Position numbers and translations under genes: made by a program. The notes under the pieces were generated by a model. The model ran no database searches. It was not told the origin of the DNA and saw only the letters and a list, made by a program, of their open reading frames with translations. This document shows positions 24,338 through 34,383 of a stretch of DNA of 64,000 nt, in pieces. Numbering within the stretch: the stretch's first letter is position 1; the number at the start of each line of letters is the position of its first letter. Where the stretch lies: positions 69,987,460 through 70,051,459 of the forward strand of contig CM055317.2 of NCBI GenBank assembly GCA_029255685.2. Direction: 5' to 3'. The DNA comes from Silene conica. Taxonomy: Eukaryota > Streptophyta > Magnoliopsida > Caryophyllales > Caryophyllaceae.

Positions 24338-25463
24338 CACAATAATATTTTGATAATAGAAGGCTAGGTTGTCATAATTCTCACATATGTTCTTGCTTCC
24401 GTCCTTTCTTAAAGCATGATATCAATACTTAACATTCGAGAACATGAGTTATCTCAAGTGGTAAGAGCTCTCTTATCCCAACCTCGAAGTTGGGGGTTCG
24501 ATTCTCACCCGCGACATAGTGCGCTCATTTGAACCAAAAAAAAAATAATACTTAACATTCAGTTTTCTGAGTTGTATTCCATAAATACATCTAATATACA
24601 TGTACATGCTTCATTAAACCTACAAAGATAAAAGACACAAATTAATTGTCATAAAAATGTATATCAGATACGTACAATGAAGTATAAATGTCATTACGTC
24701 AAATTTCTAGATAATAATAACAATATGACAAAGTTGAGATTATTAAACGGGGGAGGGATATATTTCTGGGTTGCTTATGGGGGTATAGTACTTATATACA
24801 CAAAAAATTGTACTTCTAATTTTAGTTTTTGTAGAATTGTATGGTTGCTTGTTTTCTATCCCAACTAAAATTGATAGTATATTTGTATAAAGATTGCATG
24901 GTAGAATTTGTTTGTACGTCCAACATTTATTCTTATTGCATAATAATTTCATCTTAACATTGTTATTATAGAGATTTATTTTTATGTTTTCTATGGCTCT
25001 TAGAATTTGATAAAGGTTGAAATCTCTATAAACAAACTAAAAAAATAAACTTCATGTATTAATATAGAAGATAGATAAAGGTTGGAATCTCTACACGGAT
25101 TACATCTCGATCTAATCAATATTATATTAGTTATTGTTTTCCATTAATATTATATTAGATATTTTTTGTTATTTTCATTTAGATAAAATTTGCAATATTT
25201 ATTAATATTAGCTGTAACCAATGAAATTATTCGGCCAATAAAAAAGCTTTCTTTATTAATATAGATAAATAAAATTGTAAACTTTATCTTTTTCTATCCT
25301 TATTTTGAAAAATCTTATTATATTTTTCAACCAATCACATCGTACGAAAAAAGCTTCCTTTAATAATATAGATAGATACCTTTAATAATATAGATAGATA
25401 AATAGATAGATACTATTTAATTATATTCTTATTTATATACTTTATTTATTTAACCAAAATAAT
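24338..25463. repeat. Tandem duplication, copy A (carries SINE 1)
   Basis: This copy runs from TTGATAATAGAAGGCTAGG through AACCAAAATAATAGTCAATG. It is nearly identical to the segment at 25483-26725 apart from the two SINE insertions and a few small changes. Confidence 0.85.
24424..24560 (+). mobile_element. SINE 1 (tRNA-derived), with 14-bp target duplication
   Basis: The body (24438-24546) has tRNA-type internal promoter boxes: CTCAAGTGGTAAGAGCT (A-box-like) and GGGTTCGATTCTC (B box). It ends in an A-rich tail. The 14-bp duplication AATACTTAACATTC flanks it exactly (24424-24437 and 24547-24560). The sister duplicate at about 25571-25584 has one copy of that 14-mer and no insert, which proves the boundaries. 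Confidence 0.9.
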
Positions 25464-25482
25464 AGTCAATGAATGAGAACAA

Positions 25483-26725
25483 ATGAAATAATATGTTGAT
25501 AATAGAAGGCTAGGTTGTCATAATTCTCACCTATGTTCTTGCTTCCGTCCTTTCTTAAAGCATGATATCAATACTTAACATTCAGTTTTCTGAGTTGTAT
25601 TCCATAAATACATCTAATATACATGTACATGCTTCATTAAACCTACAAAGATAAAAGGACACAAATTAATTGTCATAAAAATGTATATCAGATACGTACA
25701 ATGAAGTATAAATGTCATTACGTCAAATTTCTAGATAATAATAACAATATGACAAAGTTGAGATTAAACGGGGGAGGGATATATTTCTGGGTTGCTTATG
25801 GGGTTATAGTACTTATATACACAAAAAATTGTACTTTTAATTTTAGTTTTTGTAGAATTGTATGGTTGCTTGTTTTCTATCCCAACTAAAATTGATAGTA
25901 TATTTGTATGAAGATTGCATGGTAGAATTTGTTTGTACGTCCAACATTTATTCTTATTGCATAATAATTTCATCTTAACATTGTTATTATAGAGATTTAT
26001 TTTTATGTTTTCTATGGCTCTTAGAATTTGATAAAGGTTGAAATCTCTATAAACAAACTAAAAAAATAAACCAAGTGGTGTTAGTCCAGTGGTAACTGAG
26101 TTAAACCTTAAAGCTTGCAGAAATGCAGGAGTTGAGAGGTCTCAGGTTCGATTACCAGCTGGGGCGATGACCACTTGGCCACTGCAGCTCCCGAAGGGGG
26201 TGGCTTACATGGTCCATGTGGTGGTGCGGGAATGCATGGGCCCGGGGGATTAAACCCCTCGTTACCAAAAAAAAAAAAAAAAAAAAGAAAAAAAAAACTA
26301 AAAAAATAAACTTCATGTATTAATATAGAAGATAGATAAAGGTTGGAATCTCTACACGGATTACATCTCGATCTAATCAATATTATATTAGTTATTGTTT
26401 TCCATTAATATTATATTAGTTAGTTTTTGTTATTTTCATTTAGATAAAATTTGCAATATTTATTAATATTAACTGTAACCAATGAAATTATTCGGCCAAT
26501 AAAAAAGCTTTCTTTATTAATATAGATAAATAAAATTGTAAACTTTATCTTTTTCTATCCTTATTTTGAAAGCTCTTATTATATTTTTCAACCAATCACA
26601 TCGTACGAAAAACTTCCTTTAATAATATAGATACCTTTAATAATATAGATAGATAAATAGATAGATACTATTTAATTATATTCTTATTTATATACTTTAT
26701 TTATTTAACCAAAATAATAGCCAAT
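25483..26725. repeat. Tandem duplication, copy B (carries SINE 2)
   Basis: This is the second copy of the 24338-25463 unit. It lacks SINE 1 but contains SINE 2 and extends into the Helitron 5' terminal region. Confidence 0.85.
26055..26311 (+). mobile_element. SINE 2 (tRNA-derived), with 17-bp target duplication
   Basis: The body (26072-26294) begins CAAGTGGTGTTAGTCCAGTG, contains an A-box-like TTAGTCCAGTGG and the B box GGTTCGATTACC. It then has a tRNA-unrelated part and a long A tail with one G. The 17-bp duplication AAACTAAAAAAATAAAC flanks it (26055-26071 and 26295-26311). Copy A at about 25035-25051 has the uninterrupted site. It is a different SINE family from SINE 1. Confidence 0.9.
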
Positions 26726-26880
26726 GAAATTTCTCTAAAACAATAACCAATGAAATCGCTCGAAAAGTTCCTCCTTTAAGTATATATATTGATATTGATT
26801 AATATGTTTATTCCCGCTGAAATTATTTATCGGGAAATATAATAAATTAACCCCATAAGTTTGATACAATGTGTATTTAA

Positions 26881-27209
26881 GGGGCCGTTTGGTTACCCAC
26901 TAAAAATGTAGGAATTTAAATTCACGTGAATTGTTAAATTGACCTCTTGTTTGGTTACCCCAATTTACATGAATTTGTACTTTCCATGAATTGTAATTCC
27001 TCCATAATCCATATAGAGGAAGTGACTTACCTACGTCCCTTAGGTAAGTGTGACTTACCTAGGTCCCCTAGGTAGGTGGAAATGTCTACATGAATTACAC
27101 CTCATACTTGACAGCCAAAAAATATTTTCTAACATCACATGAATTCTAAAGTTACGTATTTTATGACTTTCTAGACAATACAAATTCGTACATGTAACCA
27201 AACGACTCC
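26881..27209. mobile_element. PIF/Harbinger-like MITE, TAA target duplication
   Basis: The terminal inverted repeats are GGGGCCGTTTGGTTAC and, reversed, GGAGTCGTTTGGTTAC. TAA flanks both sides (26878-26880 and 27210-27212). The element is 329 bp, non-coding, with CACGTGAATT- and CATGAATTG-type internal repeats. A fragment of the same family lies inverted at about 49960-50110. Confidence 0.75.
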
Positions 27210-27221
27210 TAAGACTATTAA

Positions 27222-27443
27222 GGCCTTGTTCTTTCTGGCTTAATTTCAGCTTCTTTTAATTTTGTTTGGCTGTATTTCGTTGAGTTTATTTGCGTTTAAT
27301 CAATTATGTTCAATTAATCTTTTCACAAAGTTAACTTTTAATTCAACTAAATTTACTCCACCTCAATTCCACTCAATTTAGTTCAATTAAGCTCTACTCC
27401 AATTTATTCAATTCAGCTCGTTTCAGCCGCAAAGAACAAGGCC
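27222..27443. mobile_element. PIF/Harbinger-like MITE of the GGCCTTGTTCTTT family
   Basis: Perfect 13-bp terminal inverted repeats, GGCCTTGTTCTTT, are flanked by TAA on both sides (27219-27221 and 27444-27446). The element is 222 bp, with many CAATTTA/TTCAATTC motifs inside. It sits only 12 bp from the preceding MITE. A diverged relative lies at 33024-33263. Confidence 0.8.
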
Positions 27444-27446
27444 TAA

Positions 27447-29587
27447 GTCATTTAACTAATAAATATAACAATTGACAACATATCTTATTTTTATAAAAAA
27501 AATTGCTAATTAAAAAATTATTATTATTGATAATCAAAATTAAGGATTAGATTTTAATCCTAAAATTCTTGATTATTGAAAATCATGTTCAAATATTTTT
27601 TATTTATATGTTTTGGTGAAAGATGTTTACAATATGAGAATTGTTAACGAAGTTACAATAAAAAGTTTCATGATCAAATTTTTCTTTATACCAACTTTGG
27701 TTTGCTTTTTTCATTGAATATATAAATATTATATTTATTTTATTAATAAATATATGTAAAATAGTTTTATAGTTGAAAAAAAAAAGTTTTAGTATAAAAA
27801 ATTGTAAAATACTTGATTTCTTAATTGAAAATCTCGAAAAGTTATGGGCTATTTTATTACAAGTGAAACTTAGTTAACAAATTGGCAGATAATCCATTAA
27901 TTATGAGAGTAATTTGCTACATTTCGATTAATCTCGATTCTGACACAAAGTATGTGGGAAACTGGGAGTAGAGTATGTCCTTCAAAAAGTTGCAACATCC
28001 GACAATGGAACCCAAATAACACAAGATATTGGAATGGAAAGTAGGGGCCGAGCTTAAGGTTATTGAAAGATGGGGACAAGAGGTAAGTTAGAGCATGTAT
28101 GTGGAAGTTAGTTATTCCTTGGTCGTCTGGTAGTTACTATATCCTCATGCGCGATTCCTTAACTTAGGGTAAGTTTATTCCTAAACTCAAAAACGAGTTT
28201 TTACGTTAAGTGTTTTAATTTTATGACTCACTTCATACGTATACTCATTTGTATCGATCATCCCTTTTTTGACATTATAACAAATATGGTTTAAGAAAGT
28301 CGTTTTTCAAGTCCAATTAACATTCTTGTGAAAGCAACTCACTCAAATTCTACTTTAATTACTTAAAATTAAGTAATCACAGTCAATTTGACGTTTTCTT
28401 ATTATTCCGATCTTTTTCAAGTACTACTTTAACCCGTCTACATGAGTTTAGATATTCTCTATTTCCTCCCTAACACATCCATAATTTAATATATTTTCTT
28501 TCTCTATTCATTACAACTTTGTTTTCGTAAAACGATAACAAGCATCAAGTCATTACAAGATTTAATCTGGACCGTTTATAAAAAAAATTAAAATTCCATT
28601 TATTTTGAAGAATTGTAAAGAATCCGGATACAATGCATAACTCCTTTGGGAATGCATGGTCTGGGTGACATTATGGACCAATTTATTTATAGAAAAAACA
28701 CGGCATAAATATGTATTGTGTTCTAAAGATGTTGATGTCTATCCCTTGGAATTCTTATTTTTCTTGTTAATTAATTGAGTTTTTCTACACAGTATTCCCA
28801 TATTTTCCGAATCCTGCGTCGTATTTCTACGTTTTTAAAAGTATCGGTTGCACTTGCACCTATAAAGTTAGTAAATGATTTTTAAAATACCCAAACTATT
28901 GTAATAAAAATAAGTTTACGATTGAGTAAACCAGGTTTATGTTAATGAATTGTCGAAAAATCAATCAAAAATACATAAATGAAGCATTGAAAAGAGGCAA
29001 ATTAGAAAAATTTAGGTATTTTAAGATGTTTTTATTAAATTTAGAAATATCACAAATATTTTTTAAAAGCGAGGAAACCACATAGAATTCGAACAAATAC
29101 AAAAACACCACGTACTTTACGTATGATGAATTTCTGAGATATATAAAATTTTCGACATTATATCCAGAGTGTTGTACATAGTCTACATACAAGATAATAC
29201 AATCGATACATTTGCTTATAAGCTTATGTGGTCATGTACTCCTCCATACATTATTGATTTTTTAGATTGTATAAAAATTTTACATTTTTGATTAGAATAT
29301 TTCATTTAGATAGTTCATCAGTTCTCATATACATATGAAGTTTATCGATTCGGATAATTCAAGAAAACTTCATAAGTATATGAAAACTTAATTTATCGAT
29401 AATTTATATATATATTATCCCAGTTTAACATACATATACTGTATGAAAACATAATAAACTATTTAGGTTCAAATAAGTTATATTCACATGTAGATACTTT
29501 ATATTTACTTTATGGACACTTCACATGTGTTAAGAATATAGAAAGGAAATGATTGAGTTATTGATAATCGTTTTCTTATATCTAAAT
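27447..29587. other. AT-rich intergenic stretch
   Basis: No gene, tRNA or bounded element is recognised. Short frames lack similarity. Confidence 0.4.
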
Positions 29588-29690
29588 TAGGTGTGGTATA
29601 TATAATACCACATCCCAATGAAACCCTAATGTAGGTGTGGTATATATATATAATACCACATCTTAATAAAACCCTAATGTAGACAAGTCT
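29588..29690. repeat. Two-copy repeat built on a palindrome
   Basis: GTGTGGTATAT...ATACCACAT followed by AAACCCTAATGTAG occurs twice about 52 bp apart. Each copy can form a hairpin with GTGTGGTAT/ATACCACA arms. Confidence 0.75.
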
Positions 29691-30202
29691 AATGGTAGCC
29701 GGCCCTAATATAGGCTCATTGTCTTAATACCCTCCCGCAATCGTAAAAGCAGTACATTGTACGAACTTTACGATTGAAGAAAAACAAAGAAAACACAAAA
29801 TAAAAAGAGAAAATCAAAATCTCCAACTCTTCTTCGTCTCCATTTATATCTTCATCTCCGCAAGGTTGGTAAGATAAACAAGTACTAAGACTCGCGAGAA
29901 AAGCTCCGAACAAGAACGTTAATTTTTTCGGACCTGTCGGAGTATAAGTTAATTTGCAGGAACCCTAATCGAACCTGACAAATATCAAGAAAACGGAAAA
30001 GTAACTCTTAATTTTAAGATTTGGAGAACATTAAGTTTTTTCGTACTCCAAATAAATCAATTTTGTACCAACTTGAATGGATTTGAAAACTTTTAACAAG
30101 TTCTAAAGAAGGAGAGCTTTATTATGGATAACATATTTTTTCTTGGTTGAGATTTGTGAAAATTAACAACATAAAGGATGGAATTGACGGATGGTAATAC
30201 TC

Positions 30203-30503
30203 CCTTAAGGTGATGGTTGAAGTGATGGTTGAAACCCAACTATTATTAATATTCTTATTAAGCTCTCTCACTCGAATGCTCATTGGGCTTGAAGAGTGGT
30301 TAGTTTGCACAAGCCCCATACCGTGTGTTGGGTTTCCACTTCGTGAGTTTTCGAGGGGTTTTGAGTTTGCCAGGATTCGAACCCGTGACATTCGGTCACA
30401 CTGGCTCTGATACCATGATAGATGAACCATCTCAACCAAAACCTTAAGGTGATGGTTGAAGCTCAACTATTATTAATATTCTTATTATAATATTCATCTA
30501 TCA
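30203..30503 (-). mobile_element. TRIM-like element, copy 2 (best preserved)
   Basis: On the minus strand an 88-bp terminal repeat (plus-strand 30416-30503) starts TGATAGATGAA and ends TTCATCTATCA, so it has TG/CA ends and short inverted termini. It is followed directly by TGGTATCAGAGCC, the tRNA-Met primer site. The second, truncated terminal repeat is at 30203-30255. The internal region is about 150 bp and non-coding. A miniature LTR element with no coding capacity fits best; a tRNA-derived SINE is the alternative because GGGTTCGAATCC also occurs on this strand. Confidence 0.6.
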
Positions 30504-32065
30504 ATGATGACATTAGATCAATGATCCAAAACGTAAAGTCATTATTCATGAATGGATTTTGCAAATCCATATCAGACCATATCCCCTAAGAGTAATCAAC
30601 GTAGCTTTTTTTTCCTTTTTTTTTGGCATTATTTTTTTTAAATAAACATGTAAATTATCAAAAGACAGAAATTCTGCCGGTGGATATTATAGTTTTTCAC
30701 CCACCGGCAAGAAGCGGAAGCAATTACAGAGTCATCAAGAAAGAAGCTCTGATACAATTATCTTCCCTTACGCAATCCTCTTTCTCCCTATATCTTAACA
30801 AGAGGTGCACGAACATAACATTAGGACTTTAGCAGATTTACAATAATAGTAACATTAGCAGAATACAATTGACGTATTTTAATAGCAGATTTAACCATCA
30901 AATTAAATTAACAGAATTAAGAAAACATATTTGGTATTATTACTCGTATTAGATTATTTGACAAATCTACAATTTTCTTGTTAAAATGAATAAAATGTTA
31001 TTACAGTATGCTGATTAACAACATATTCAAAAATAGTAGACTCTAACTAGTATGCTGCTTGAGTACCTGAATATGTCATTAACCAAACACATGAAATTAC
31101 TAAATTAATTATCAATCTACTATTTAAAACGAAATCTATCAATATAATTTCAGTTGATATACTATTTACCAAACAACGTCAATAATATTAATTTTACACA
31201 CACTAATAATATTTGATTATTTAATACTCGTATGTTGTTTACCGAACAACGCATATATTTAATTTTATTAAACACTAATAAGATTTGATTAATTGTGTAT
31301 ATGTGTATGACCATATTAGTTTTATGTGTCGTAGTTGTAGAAGTGTGGACGGTCACTTTATGCTTTTGGTAAATAGTTTACTAAGATTTAGAGTCATAAT
31401 GACCAAAAAAAGGGAAATTCCACGGCGAACTTATTCACAATCCACAACCAAATGTAAACAACTATCATTATTATCCAATTCTAGATCTCATTACGTACCC
31501 AACCATCACTAGTCAATACTCATTAGTCAATACTAATCTATGCTTATACGTAAACAAATCATAATTATAAACAAATCATCATTTTACCTACATTTTAACT
31601 TTGTATTTTTGTATAATACTATATTATTATACTATATGCCTATATGGCTTGCAAATTAATATATCATCAACTAATAATATAATATAATAATCGCAAATTA
31701 CAAATAAGTCAAATTAACAACCGTTAATTATCCAATAAATGATGAATTTTATTGTTATTATTTACGAGAATTTCGTTTACTGATTGTTGGAACAACCCTG
31801 CTACCTTTAACAGTTTTATATATTTTGTATGGTCCGTAACCCTACAAGTACATGGATCATCACATTGCATTTTTGCGAAGCTAAATCATCGACTTTGATA
31901 CAACTTAGCTTTTGAATTCTCTCGTTGCAAGCCAAAAAAAATGTAAGAAATAAGATAAACGAGTTATAAATATTAAAGTACTATAAATACAATTTACGGT
32001 ATATAATAATCGAGATAGACTCTTGATAAAGCATATACTTGATGAATTGTTGTATACTTAGATTT
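30504..32065. other. AT-rich intergenic stretch
   Basis: No gene is recognised. A short frame at 30623-30832 and another at 31285-31512 have no recognisable similarity or supporting splice pattern. Confidence 0.4.
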
Positions 32066-32379
32066 CATGTATTACAAACCTTGTTTAAGATTGGAATATC
32101 CATATGGTATATAACTATACAAGACAAATCTTCTACCTTTTCATGATGATTTATTCATACACTAGGTCATGTGAAAGACCGTCTCTCACTAATTCATAAT
32201 AGAGAAATAAAAACTTAATGATCATGTATTACAAACCTTGTTTAAGATTGGAATATCCATATGGTATATAATTATACAAGACAAATCCTCTACCTTTTCA
32301 TGATGATTTATTCATACACTAGGTCTTGTGAGAGACCGTCTCTCACTAATTCATAATAGAGAAATAAAAACTTAATGAG
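32066..32379. repeat. 157-bp tandem duplication
   Basis: Two near-identical units (32066-32222 and 32223-32379) start CATGTATTACAAACCTTG and include an AGACCGTCTCTCACT segment. Only a few bases differ, so the duplication looks recent. Confidence 0.88.
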
Positions 32380-32590
32380 TTTCTATTACGCTCTCTCACT
32401 CAAATGTTCATTGTACTTGAAGAGTGGTTAGTTTGCACAGGCTCCTCATAACGTGGGTTGGATTTCCTTCGTGAGTTTTTGAGGTTGATAGGATTCGAAC
32501 CTTCTGGCTCTGATACCATGATATGAATCATCTCAACCAAAATTGTAAAGTGATAATTGATGTCCAACTATTATTAATGTTCTATTATAT
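32380..32590 (-). mobile_element. TRIM-like element, copy 3
   Basis: It shares the CTCTCACTCAAATG to GGCTCTGATACCA internal part with copies 1 and 2. The primer-site complement is intact at 32506-32518, followed by a terminal repeat starting at 32519. The left terminal repeat is mostly missing. Confidence 0.55.
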
Positions 32591-33023
32591 CTTCTAAAGT
32601 GTGTTACTCATATTCAATTCATCTCATGGATATATATTTAACCTGTCTAAAGTTTAAAATAGATAATTTGCATATTAAAAAGAATTTGTGATTACGAATT
32701 GATATGAGAAATGATTAAGTGTAAATCGTAGAGTCATCAGCAGAGCTAGAATTAATAATAGTTTAAGAAGGGAATCTAAGTAATCTAACAAAAGCGTCCA
32801 ATCTTGGTGATGGAGTCATGGCTGATCATGTCACCATGAGCGATGTTTTAACGCCAATTCTTGCCTACATTCTTAATTTGTACCGAGTATTCCGTAATCC
32901 GTATGTTTCCAACGTACTTATACGGTATAATCATATATCACATGTTAAAACTACATAGATTAAGATAAATACGGAGTACTTCGTATAATTTTATATCACT
33001 AAAGTCTCGTTCTTTTGAGCTTA

Positions 33024-33263
33024 GGCCATGTTCTTTTAACGGTTCGTCGTTTTAGTTTAATTTAATCCAGTTCAACTTTACTCAATTCAGTTCAATTCTT
33101 TTCTTCACAAACTCTTTTAACTTCAGTTTAGTTCAGCTATTCTCTTCACAAACTCTTTTAACTTCAATTTAGTTCAGCTCCAATAAATTCAGTTCATTTC
33201 AGCCCAACTCATTAAATTCAGTTCGATTCAGCACAAACAATTTCAGTCTAGAAGAATAGAGCC
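33024..33263. mobile_element. Diverged MITE of the GGCCTTGTTCTTT family
   Basis: The left end is TTA|GGCCATGTTCTTTT and the right end is AGAATAGAGCC|TAA. The body repeats CAGTTCAATT/TTCAGTTTA-like motifs as in 27222-27443. Flanks are TTA and TAA, not an exact duplication. Confidence 0.6.
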
Positions 33264-33469
33264 TAACTCATTTGCATTACGGTGGTAAAAAAAATATGAA
33301 AACTTCACCCAATTACGTGCATAATTCAAAGAAGTAGATGATGTTGACTTAGAGAGTCGATTACATGGGTCACTCTGACCAAATTAGCTACTCAGATCCT
33401 CCCAAATAAGGCCCGAGCAACAATACACCTCAAACCCTTTTTGGTATGTGATGTTGCTCAAGCCGACCT

Positions 33470-33741
33470 CAGGGGGCGAATCTAGGAATAAATATTTGGG
33501 TTAGTAAAAAAAAATCAAAAAAGAAAAATGCAAGTAGTGGGAGTCGAACTCGAGGCAATAGATAGGAAATCAAAAATTTTACCATTGAACCACAAATTGT
33601 TTATTATACATTTAATGAGATATCATTTACTTATCTATTATTCGACAATATTTGGCATAGAAAAAATCCGTCTTTTAAACCAATTTTTTAAAGTTTAGGG
33701 TAGCGGCCGCCACCCCTTGCTACTAGGTGGGTTCGCCCCTG
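33470..33741. mobile_element. hAT-like MITE carrying a tRNA-like segment
   Basis: The left terminus CAGGGGGCGAATCTAGG and reversed right terminus CAGGGGCGAACCCACC form hAT-style inverted repeats. The 8-bp flanks are GCCGACCT and GCCGGCCT, matching at 7 of 8. On the minus strand, 33540-33592 contains TGGTTCAATGGTAAAAT, spaced like a tRNA from GAGTTCGACTCCC. These are tRNA A- and B-box-like sequences. Confidence 0.7.
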
Positions 33742-33749
33742 GCCGGCCT

Positions 33750-34255
33750 GGTCAGGGTCCAAGCTCGTTCCAACTCCGATCTAAGCTTGCCCCTCTGCGA
33801 AAATAAAGAGAAACAATATCGAACTAGATTTATAGACTTGACTTGTCAAGACCTGCTTAAAAACCCGTTCATAGTTAACGTTTCCTTGACATCAGCTCAA
33901 CCTAACCAACCTGCGTCTTATCAAGGGTCGATTAGGCTATCCCTAAACCGACTCTAAACCCTTTCTAAAACTAGTCAAATTCTAAAACGAGTCAACTTAA
34001 TTTATCTTCTTTAAAAAGAAATCATAAAATAAAAGTAAATCCTAACAAGAACATTAGTGATTAGGTAGTTGCCTAGTTGGTTGGTGTTACATAGTGTAGT
34101 GTATTATGTGTGTGTATATATATTGTTGGTGCCGTCAAGTGAATCAACAATTCAACACTTGTTCATTTCCTTTATAAATATTTTCTCCTTTATATCCATT
34201 ATTATCTGAGATGATTTCTCAATAAATTATTAATTCATGAGCCCCTGTCCCTGTG
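33750..34255. other. Upstream region of the CTP synthase gene
   Basis: It is non-coding. No further defined element is seen before the TATA motif. Confidence 0.4.
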
Positions 34256-34263
34256 TATAAATA
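34256..34263 (+). promoter_or_regulatory. Candidate TATA box of CTP synthase gene
   Basis: TATAAATA stands 128 bp before the start codon, in a suitable place for transcription to begin around 34285-34295. No other core element was identified. Confidence 0.45.
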
Positions 34264-34383
34264 AAAAACACGAAGGGTATAGGAACACAAGTTCATTCTA
34301 ATATTATCGACACTGGAATTTAATCGTTATATACTTTCGTCTTAACCTCTAATTGAAATTTCATATTCATTGTGGAAGATAAA

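Larger units (their letters stand above)
22312..26792 (-). mobile_element. Helitron B candidate (minus orientation)
   Basis: The minus-strand 3' end (22312-22341) has the same CCCGGGC-AAC-GCCCGGG hairpin and CTAG end as Helitron A. The matching 5' end, TCAATATATATACTTAAAGG, lies at 26792. Host bases A22311 and T26793 fit. The body contains no gene, but holds a tandem duplication and two SINEs. Treating the full 4.5 kb as one element is inference; internal 5'-end-like pieces at about 25360-25390 and 26620-26650 allow other pairings. Confidence 0.5.

Noticed and set aside
24437..24530. Possible functional tRNA gene
   Set aside because: It has A and B boxes, but lacks a complete cloverleaf and has a target duplication and A tail. 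It is a SINE.
26108..26380. 90-codon frame on the minus strand
   Set aside because: It reads antisense through SINE 2 and its poly(A) tail, giving a poly-Phe run. It is a by-product of the insertion.
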